Of a stretch of 64,000 nucleotides of DNA, positions 57,392 through 64,000 are shown in pieces. The notes beneath the pieces are model-generated. The model searched no databases. It was not told the DNA's origin and saw nothing but the letters and a program-made list of their open reading frames with translations. The stretch covers positions 310,001-374,000 of the forward strand of contig CAKUTH010000002.1 of NCBI GenBank assembly GCA_934691935.1, read 5' to 3'. Numbering within the stretch: position 1 is the first letter of the stretch; each line of letters begins with the position of its first letter. The stretch comes from an uncultured Candidatus Melainabacteria bacterium. GTDB taxonomy: Bacteria > Cyanobacteriota > Vampirovibrionia > Gastranaerophilales > Gastranaerophilaceae. A program made the translations under genes and the position numbers.

Positions 57392-60085
57392 ATGAGTGTG
57401 CAAGTTTTAAGTTCAGACTATATCAACAAAATTAATCCACAACAATTGGATGCATTGGTAAAACAAGGTGTAATTTCCAAACGAGGAGATAAATATGTTG
57501 TACCTGTAGGGTCATCAATAGACGCTAGCTGTTTGGTGAAAGATGTTGATGGCAAAGTAAAAACATTCCAACTTGACTCAAAAGGCACTGTTGTCGAACG
57601 CACAACTCCTGAACATAAAGGCGAAGTTGTTGGCACATCGCAGACGACTTATAACGTAAGCGTAAATGCGCTTGTGGGTCAAATGGGATTAAATGAGGAA
57701 ATGAAAACCGAATTTAATAAATTTTTGGCTGACAAAAAGATACAAGTTAGCGAAGGCGGCGAAATATCTTTTAATGACGTAAAATCATTGAATGATGCAT
57801 TGAAAGAATTTGCAACTGCTCATAAAGAAAATTTCGTAGATGCAAATGCGCAAAAATATATTGATTTTACAGAAGATTCTGCACCAGAAGCAATTGACCA
57901 CTTAAAAGAGGGTGATAATCCTGCAATTGGTGAAACTCCTACAACAGAAGGTGGCAGACGATATGCTGTGCAAAATATGGACGCATTGAAGGCTGGCTTA
58001 ACAGAACAGGTTGGTGACACATCTTTTGAAGATGGAAAAGTTAAAAAAAGTTCACTTGAAGTTGGAGTTACGACAACAACAACGAGAAAAGAAGGCATTT
58101 TGGATGTTCCAGATGGTTTGCACGGAGATAAATCAGCAAGAAAAACTCTTGAAAAGAATGCCAGAGCAGCTTATGCGGACTTTGTTGCAAAAGCAGATCC
58201 TGAAACACGTGACGCGATAGATTTGTATATTGCAGAAAGAAAATATCACAAACAAATTGATAAAAAAATGCAAGAATTGTCAACTTATACTTATGAAAGA
58301 GCTGATGATGGAAAGTCAGCAACAGCAAAACGTGATGGCGCTGATATTGTTCAATACTATATTAACAATTATGCTGATGAAGCTGATAAAGCTGAATTAA
58401 ATAGAACGATTGACGTAATTTCAAATTCTACAGAAGAGGCAGATAAAAGTGCAATTCTTAAAGAATTGAAAGGTGCAAAGGTTTTAACTACAGCGTCAAG
58501 CTATGATGAGTTGTCACCTGGGCTCAAAAGAAAAGGGGCACTTTTGTATGTAGCTAAGTCTTGTGGTTATTCCCCTGACACATTATTGAGATTGATGGCT
58601 ACAAAAGAAGTTATGGGTAACAGAACTTCTGATCAAATTCTTAAAGATGACCAATATTTCATTAAAGAACAGGCTAAAGACTTTGTAAAAAATAAACAAG
58701 CAGAACAAGATGTTAGAAACACGACAGTATTTTTCTCCAAAGAGGGTAGAAAAAATGCACTTGAAGATGACAATCTTCACACTGATATTGGTGATAATGG
58801 ACGTCGTTTGGTTAAAACATGTCCAGAAATGTTGTGTGATGAATTAACATCAGAACGATTTAACCCAAATGAAGATGGTGCCTTTAAAGTAACAATTGGT
58901 GATAAAGAAAGATACTTTAAATTTAGTTCAGCTAAATGGCAAACATTTATGGGTATTTGTTGTGACCCTACAAATGTCAGTGATGATGCAATGAAAATTT
59001 TGTTTGGTGGAGATGCCGAGAAAAAAGGTGCATTTTTGAAAGACTTGAATTTGACTTTGCAAGAAGGTCGTAGCGTAATGCAGATGCAATTGCCTACTTA
59101 TAAGGGCGAATCAGATACTATGGCATTTGAAGATATTCTTGCACTCAACAAGTCAGATAAAAAAACAAGTAATAAAGAACTCAATGCATTGCGTCACATG
59201 GTTGAATCTGCAGGCTATTCTGTTGACTCAAACTCAACCGCAGGCAAAAGATTGCTACACGTGTTGAAAAATGCAGGCTTTGGCACAGGCATGGGCTTGT
59301 TGACTGGTGGACTAGGTTCATTGCTTTCAGGCGCTGTAACAATTGCTGGTCAAACAGCTGGACAAGTGGTAGGCTATTCTGGTCAGACAGCTGATCGTAC
59401 AATCACTACAAATCATACATTTAACTATACTGTTAATGGAGAAGATTATTCTCGAACTATTACAGACAACATCAGAGTTGAAGGTCAAGAATATTCTGGA
59501 GAAGTCGGTGTCGACGGTCAAAAATACCGAGATAGTGGTAACAATCATTGGGATAATGCTAGAAACGCAGGTATTCTTGGTGGTGCTGCTGGAGGTGTAC
59601 ATGGTTTGGCTACAATGGGTGGAGTTCAAGAACGTGGACGTAACGTAGATGACATTTTTGATTTAACAAGATTAACTCAAGATGAAGTTACCGACAACAA
59701 GTCAATAAATATTGAAATTCCACAATTTGTCGAAGTCCAAACAAGAAAAGGACAAATAACTGTTGGTACTGAAATTCCAAAACTCAAAGCTGTAGCATAT
59801 AGAGGACCTGAGGCATACAATGGTTTGTACAAATATGAGGATGGAACTCCAGTAAGTCCTAGAGATTTTGCCAGAGCTTATCAAGCAAAAGTCAATGGTA
59901 AAATGACAGATTTTAATTTCTTTGTATTCCAAGAATTAACTGTAAAAGGTAAGAAAATTGTTCCAGTTGATGATTATGAAGAACAATACAAAAAAATTAA
60001 ACCAGGCAGGCCAGGAAACGTGCGTGGCGTAAGATACAACGGTACAGGTACGAGAACGGTTCACGCCCAAGGTACAATTAAATAA
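57392..60085 (+). CDS. Large hypothetical protein, 897 aa, glycine-rich hydrophobic centre
   Basis: The ATG at 57392 has GAAAGGAT upstream; the open frame extends further but without support. No signal peptide. The first ~600 residues are charged and helical. At about 624-666 lies a glycine-rich hydrophobic stretch (GFGTGMGLLTGGLGSLLSGA, then AVTIAGQTAGQVVGY), and a second near 725-744 (AGILGGAAGGVHGLATMGG), separated by a polar, beta-rich segment. The last ~130 residues are basic. The hairpin-like pair of glycine zippers recalls membrane-inserting toxins or effectors. Family not recognised; it directly precedes the adhesin gene (115 nt). Confidence 0.7.
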   Translation: MSVQVLSSDYINKINPQQLDALVKQGVISKRGDKYVVPVGSSIDASCLVKDVDGKVKTFQLDSKGTVVERTTPEHKGEVVGTSQTTYNVSVNALVGQMGLNEEMKTEFNKFLADKKIQVSEGGEISFNDVKSLNDALKEFATAHKENFVDANAQKYIDFTEDSAPEAIDHLKEGDNPAIGETPTTEGGRRYAVQNMDALKAGLTEQVGDTSFEDGKVKKSSLEVGVTTTTTRKEGILDVPDGLHGDKSARKTLEKNARAAYADFVAKADPETRDAIDLYIAERKYHKQIDKKMQELSTYTYERADDGKSATAKRDGADIVQYYINNYADEADKAELNRTIDVISNSTEEADKSAILKELKGAKVLTTASSYDELSPGLKRKGALLYVAKSCGYSPDTLLRLMATKEVMGNRTSDQILKDDQYFIKEQAKDFVKNKQAEQDVRNTTVFFSKEGRKNALEDDNLHTDIGDNGRRLVKTCPEMLCDELTSERFNPNEDGAFKVTIGDKERYFKFSSAKWQTFMGICCDPTNVSDDAMKILFGGDAEKKGAFLKDLNLTLQEGRSVMQMQLPTYKGESDTMAFEDILALNKSDKKTSNKELNALRHMVESAGYSVDSNSTAGKRLLHVLKNAGFGTGMGLLTGGLGSLLSGAVTIAGQTAGQVVGYSGQTADRTITTNHTFNYTVNGEDYSRTITDNIRVEGQEYSGEVGVDGQKYRDSGNNHWDNARNAGILGGAAGGVHGLATMGGVQERGRNVDDIFDLTRLTQDEVTDNKSINIEIPQFVEVQTRKGQITVGTEIPKLKAVAYRGPEAYNGLYKYEDGTPVSPRDFARAYQAKVNGKMTDFNFFVFQELTVKGKKIVPVDDYEEQYKKIKPGRPGNVRGVRYNGTGTRTVHAQGTIK

Positions 60086-60200
60086 ACTAGTCAAATGAAA
60101 AATATTAATTTTTGTAAAATGAATACTCAAAACTGTAAAGTTCTAAAAAAAAATACCGTTTAAATAAATGTAGTGTTCATGTGCAAAAAGAGGTTTACCT

Positions 60201-63200
60201 ATGAAAAAGACCAAATTTAATAGAAAAAGAACGATAGCATTAATATTAAGTATGTTGCTGGTTATGCAACAGTCATTTGCATTGCAGGTTTTGGCAACAG
60301 AGATAACCAATGGAGATGGCTCTACTATCGCCCCTAACGGTGGTGACCATACTTGGAACATTAAACCAGATGCTATAAATGGTAATAATGGCTTTAAACA
60401 ATTTGGTAAAATAGATCTTAGTCAAGGTGACGTTTTAAACTTTATTTATAATTATGTAAAACAAACTCAAGGTACACCAACTCCAAATGGCTCAGGCGGT
60501 TATGATATTACGGTGTCCGATGTACATGGCAATATTGATACATTTATTGCATTAGTAAACAGTGGTGTTAATATTCAAGGTATTGTTAATGCTTTGCAAA
60601 GTGTTGGCGGAGCTTTGAAAAACGACGGTAATTTGGTATTTATTTCACCAAACGGATTTGTTGTTGGTGCTTCTGGTGTTTTGAATGTTGGCAATTTGTC
60701 AGTTGTTACCCCAACTCAAAATTCTTACAAGGCTTTGTCTGATTATTTGGATTTACCACAAAAAAGTGAACATTACATTAAAAAGAGCACTTTGAGTTAT
60801 ACAGTTGGTGATGGTCATTATACTTTTACTAATGATGATTACGATTTTACTAAAACTGTCGCTAAAGACACTGACAAAACTTTCAATATCAACACTCTTA
60901 CCGACGGAGCTGGCAATTCATTAATTCTTGGTGAAGCAGGTAACAATAATGTTGGCAAGATTACTATCGATGGTAAAGTTGCTGCGCGTGGCGATATAAA
61001 TTTGCAAGGTGGAACAATTGCTAACAACGGCATTTTGCTTGCTGGTCTTGGTAACAACGAAACAGCTGCTTTGACAGGTCATGAAGCTGCTAATACTTTA
61101 TTTACCAAACTTGTAAATATAGACAACTTGGGTACAGCTAATACATTTGTTAACAATAATGGCAACATTACGATTAAATCAGTAACAGGCACTTCTGTTG
61201 GTAATGGTGCTTTGGTTCGCAACTACGGTACTGGTAATGTTTCTATTAATAACACTGGAGCAAGCGGTATTGCTATCGCTGGTGAGGTTTCAAACCCTAA
61301 TGGCGCAACAACAATTACTAACTCAAACGGCGGTTTGCTAGTAGACACAACAGGTAAAATTCTATCAGGTGGCTCTGCATTAGCTGTTAACCACTCAAAT
61401 TTAAGAGTTGAAAACACTGGTGCTGGCGGTATGGATATTCAAGGTAAAGTCCTTGCTAATCACAGCAATAAAACTAACACAGTTAACTTTGTCAACAAAA
61501 ATTCTAATATGAAAATTGGTTCTGCAACCAACGACAAAAATATTGAATCTAACGCAGATGTTAATATTGCGGTTACTGACGGAAACTTGTTGAACAACGG
61601 TTTTGCAAATACTTTGATTTATACAACCAATGGTGCTGATTTGAACACAACTGTTACAAACGGTAGAATTGGTGATGAAGTTGGACCTTGTGACGGTACT
61701 ACTTGCACAGGCATTGGACCAAATGGCAGAGATTTGACAAAATCTGTTAACGTCAATATTGACGGGGTTATTACTGCAACAAGTACAAAAGGCACTAACA
61801 CTTCTCTAATCAACATTGCAAGTTTGAATAACGATATGCACGTCAACCAAATCAAAGCTGATGGCAGAGTAATTTTGTTGGCTGATGATTCTACAACAAA
61901 AGGTTCAAGAGCGTTTAATATCGTTAACAGAACAAAAGATGCTACTAATCCAAACGTTGAAGGCACAGGCATTTCTATAATCGCAAGCGGTAGCGTTGGC
62001 GAAGACAACAAAGCCTTGACATTCAGACAAAACGGTTATACATACAACCGTGAAGGTGACGACGCTCGTGACCCACACGTAATTGACAATATCAACAAAT
62101 CAGGCGAAGGCGTTGATATTTTGGCTATCAAAAACATAAATGTCAAAGGTATGGATTCGGCTGATGGTAAAAAACTTGATACAAATGTTTGCGCAATTAT
62201 ATCAAGAGAAGGCGATGTTAATGCTGAATTTTCAGGCAACGTTTATGTTAGAGAAACAACTGCAAAAAATAAAATTAACCTAACTACTCGTGGTAAAAAT
62301 ATGTACATTGACCACTTGGGTGAAGTTCCTAATTATGGTACTGATTACTATGGCGAAAATAAAAATATTCATCCAACAAGAGTAAAATTGGTTGCACTTG
62401 ACTTGGGTACAGAATGGCTTGACTCAGAAAACCCTGAATACAGAAGTGCATCAGATTCTACAATTGTAGTTAAAAACGGTACAATAAAAGGAGATGGCAA
62501 CAAACGTCCATCTGGTGACCAAGATTTGATGATGGTTGCAGATAATGCTTATGCTGGCGGATACTACTTTAATATGGGTAAACACCGTAACGGTGGTGTT
62601 TCTACAGTTAGAAAAGATGATACAACTAACACTTTGACAAACGCTAATAATGGAGATGTTCCAATCTCTATCAGAGGTAAAGCAGTTAGACCAGACGATG
62701 TTACTGCAATCGGAAGAAATAAAGATGAACGTAACTACTACTATGGCGGTAGTGAACAAGGTAACGACAAAGGATATGACGGCGTTACTGACCCTGATAA
62801 AAAAGGTACAGAGGAAGATGATGACAACCTAGTTGTACCAGTAGATGACGAAATCGTTATTGATACCGACAATGATACTGACACAGACAACGATACTGAT
62901 ACTGACTTAGATACAGATACAGATATTGATACCGATACTGATATGGACACAGATACAGATACTGACACAGATACTGATACCGATAACGATACCGACATTG
63001 ATACAGATACTGATAGTGACACAGACTTAGATACAGACACTGATATTGATACTGATAACGATACAGATACTGACAATGATACGGATACCGACAACGATAC
63101 CGATACCGATATGGACACAGATACGGATACTGACGCAGATAACGATACCGATACTGATAACGATACCGATAACGATACTGACATTGATACCGATACAGAC

Positions 63201-63719
63201 AGTGATACAGACTTAGACACTGATACTGATATTGATAATGATACAGATACAGACACGGATACTGATACTGACACCGATTCAGATTCAGATGATGACCCAG
63301 AATTACCTTCTGTAGACTTCAAAGATACTTACAAACAAAGAGTTGTCACAGACAGAGTTGATTCAATCGATAAACGTCAATATATGAGATTTAGAACAAG
63401 CGATAATGAAAACGTAATCTCACTTGAATCAAGCGACAACGTAATTGCTGTAACCGACATCTCAAGAGGTGGGGTATCTCTAAAACACAACAAAAAACTA
63501 AAAGTTGGTGATATTGTTCCAGTACACATCAAGTATGGAGATTTGGAAATCAACGCAGATGCCAAGATTGTATCAGCAACAGATGTGAAAGCAGGAGCAC
63601 AATTCATCGACCTAGATAAAGCAACAGCTAACAAGTTATTATACTTGAGTTTGTTACACCAAGACGGAACAATTGCTCAATCAATTCCAAACCTATCAGC
63701 AACAGTTCAAGAAGAATAA
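60201..63719 (+). CDS. Filamentous-haemagglutinin-like adhesin with Asp-Thr repeats and C-terminal PilZ domain
   Basis: 1172 residues. A long signal peptide (residues 1-32, LILSMLLVMQQSFALQVLA) is followed by a haemagglutination-activity/two-partner-secretion-like domain (GNLVFISPNGFVVGASGVLN, about residues 150-175) and a long right-handed beta-helix-type region with repeating asparagine and glycine. Residues ~889-1029 are an almost pure Asp-Thr repeat. Residues ~1055-1160 fit a PilZ domain: RQYMR (RxxxR) and DISRGG (DxSxxG). Similar proteins in this lineage are called leukotoxin-like filamentous adhesins. A cytoplasmic c-di-GMP-type domain on an exported protein is odd. AGAGG before the ATG. 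Confidence 0.8.
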   Translation: MKKTKFNRKRTIALILSMLLVMQQSFALQVLATEITNGDGSTIAPNGGDHTWNIKPDAINGNNGFKQFGKIDLSQGDVLNFIYNYVKQTQGTPTPNGSGGYDITVSDVHGNIDTFIALVNSGVNIQGIVNALQSVGGALKNDGNLVFISPNGFVVGASGVLNVGNLSVVTPTQNSYKALSDYLDLPQKSEHYIKKSTLSYTVGDGHYTFTNDDYDFTKTVAKDTDKTFNINTLTDGAGNSLILGEAGNNNVGKITIDGKVAARGDINLQGGTIANNGILLAGLGNNETAALTGHEAANTLFTKLVNIDNLGTANTFVNNNGNITIKSVTGTSVGNGALVRNYGTGNVSINNTGASGIAIAGEVSNPNGATTITNSNGGLLVDTTGKILSGGSALAVNHSNLRVENTGAGGMDIQGKVLANHSNKTNTVNFVNKNSNMKIGSATNDKNIESNADVNIAVTDGNLLNNGFANTLIYTTNGADLNTTVTNGRIGDEVGPCDGTTCTGIGPNGRDLTKSVNVNIDGVITATSTKGTNTSLINIASLNNDMHVNQIKADGRVILLADDSTTKGSRAFNIVNRTKDATNPNVEGTGISIIASGSVGEDNKALTFRQNGYTYNREGDDARDPHVIDNINKSGEGVDILAIKNINVKGMDSADGKKLDTNVCAIISREGDVNAEFSGNVYVRETTAKNKINLTTRGKNMYIDHLGEVPNYGTDYYGENKNIHPTRVKLVALDLGTEWLDSENPEYRSASDSTIVVKNGTIKGDGNKRPSGDQDLMMVADNAYAGGYYFNMGKHRNGGVSTVRKDDTTNTLTNANNGDVPISIRGKAVRPDDVTAIGRNKDERNYYYGGSEQGNDKGYDGVTDPDKKGTEEDDDNLVVPVDDEIVIDTDNDTDTDNDTDTDLDTDTDIDTDTDMDTDTDTDTDTDTDNDTDIDTDTDSDTDLDTDTDIDTDNDTDTDNDTDTDNDTDTDMDTDTDTDADNDTDTDNDTDNDTDIDTDTDSDTDLDTDTDIDNDTDTDTDTDTDTDSDSDDDPELPSVDFKDTYKQRVVTDRVDSIDKRQYMRFRTSDNENVISLESSDNVIAVTDISRGGVSLKHNKKLKVGDIVPVHIKYGDLEINADAKIVSATDVKAGAQFIDLDKATANKLLYLSLLHQDGTIAQSIPNLSATVQEE
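62866..63288 (+). repeat. Coding tandem repeat of GAYACN hexamers
   Basis: About 420 bp made of degenerate GATACN/GACACN hexamers encoding Asp-Thr, with occasional Asn, Ile, Met, Leu, Ser and Ala at set places. Larger blocks, such as the string encoding NDTDIDTDTDSDTDLDTDTD, occur twice, showing internal duplication. The complementary strand is also open (Ser-Val repeats), which is a by-product. Confidence 0.9.
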
Positions 63720-63741
63720 CAAACAATAAAATAAATAAATA

Positions 63742-63773
63742 AAAAAGCACTTTCCAAAAAGAAAGTGCTTTTT
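63742..63773. terminator. Bidirectional terminator
   Basis: AAAAAGCACTTTC (63742-63754) and GAAAGTGCTTTTT (63761-63773) form a perfect 13-bp stem with A and T tracts on both sides, serving the convergent adhesin and ROK genes. Confidence 0.9.
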
Positions 63774-63800
63774 AGTAGTTCTTATAATATAAATTATATT

Positions 63801-64000
63801 TTAGCTTTCAATCAAAAGACTTGCGCCGATTACACCTGCAGTATTGCCAAGTTCTGCATGTACAATTTTTACGGTTTCGCCAGCAATTTTCATAGCTCGT
63901 TTTTTTAGGGTTTCTGACAATGGATTAAGCAAGTATTCTCCTGCATCAGCAACTCCACCACCGATAATAATTTTTTCTGGATTAAGCAAATTAACCACAC
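63801..64000 (-). CDS. ROK-family sugar kinase, C-terminal end (start outside window)
   Basis: Only the last ~66 residues are visible: VNLLNPEKIIIGGGVADAGE, then a helix and VKIVHAELGNTAGVIGASLL. This matches the C-terminus of bacterial ROK glucokinases. The gene runs off the right edge. It probably phosphorylates glucose or an amino sugar. No regulator-type HTH can be judged because the N-terminus is missing. Confidence 0.85.
   Translation of the reverse strand, partial: VVNLLNPEKIIIGGGVADAGEYLLNPLSETLKKRAMKIAGETVKIVHAELGNTAGVIGASLLIES

Noticed and set aside
62741..63322. Long minus-strand ORF made of Ser-Val repeats
   Set aside because: It is the mirror of the Asp-Thr coding repeat; GAYACN read backwards has no stop. 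No ribosome-binding site or domain supports it.

Overview
The window is AT-rich DNA from a Gram-negative, fermentative or anaerobic bacterium. I infer a gut Melainabacterium (Candidatus Gastranaerophilales, the non-photosynthetic sister group of Cyanobacteria). The support is combined, not decisive: an outer-membrane porin, a TolC-like protein and TonB-type domains; an oxygen-sensitive class III ribonucleotide reductase; a prepilin of the type common in that order; and a large adhesin with a filamentous-haemagglutinin-type N-terminus and a C-terminal PilZ domain. No phage, transposase, rRNA or CRISPR array was seen. One tRNA (Ile, GAT) is present.

Layout. 1-3241: surface-glycan genes (glycosyltransferase, acyltransferase, NDP-sugar epimerase, GtrA). 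3.3-12.5 kb: housekeeping genes (pgi, tyrA, mtnA, ruvC, fabF/acpP/fabG, der). 12.5-18 kb: intergenic mosaic repeats, a large SF1 helicase and a tRNA nucleotidyltransferase carrying an in-frame palindromic insert. 18-22 kb: an operon of TPR proteins and hydrolases. 22-25.7 kb: thrC and hom, with two compact loci (23.26-23.58 and 25.45-25.72 kb) that look like type I toxin-antitoxin modules. 25.7-33.7 kb: HD and GGDEF proteins, PPIase, TolC/TonB-like/ffh, a histidine kinase with an unusual response regulator, and small DNA-binding proteins. 33.8-39.3 kb: prepilin, membrane-anchored small heat-shock-like protein, a 621-aa unknown, small ORFs, prs and tRNA-Ile. 39.5-44.4 kb: a cobalamin riboswitch, nrdD-nrdG, dapF and rpsF-ssb-rpsR. 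44.5-53.4 kb: decarboxylase, porin, hisS, a metal P-type ATPase with a divergent ArsR/SmtB regulator and two matching operators, and an OmpR/kinase pair. 53.6-60 kb: HD protein, an ATP-grasp/glycosyltransferase fusion, tag, a GC-rich structured repeat and an 897-aa unknown. 60.2-63.7 kb: the adhesin. 63.8 kb to the end: the C-terminus of a ROK kinase.

Three patterns run through the window. (1) Many genes have a -10 box exactly 6 nt before the ATG and no Shine-Dalgarno, which predicts leaderless mRNAs. (2) Intergenic regions carry arrays of degenerate octamers (CYTAGTRY) joined to tetramer arrays and GC-rich palindromes, in the same order and in both orientations. (3) The two toxin-antitoxin-like loci share one design: a consensus promoter, a strong ribosome-binding site, a ~25-residue hydrophobic peptide, and a convergent antisense RNA ending in a terminator inside the ORF. 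In each, a direct repeat would let the antisense RNA pair with the 5' leader. All functions are read from sequence by eye; no database search was run.
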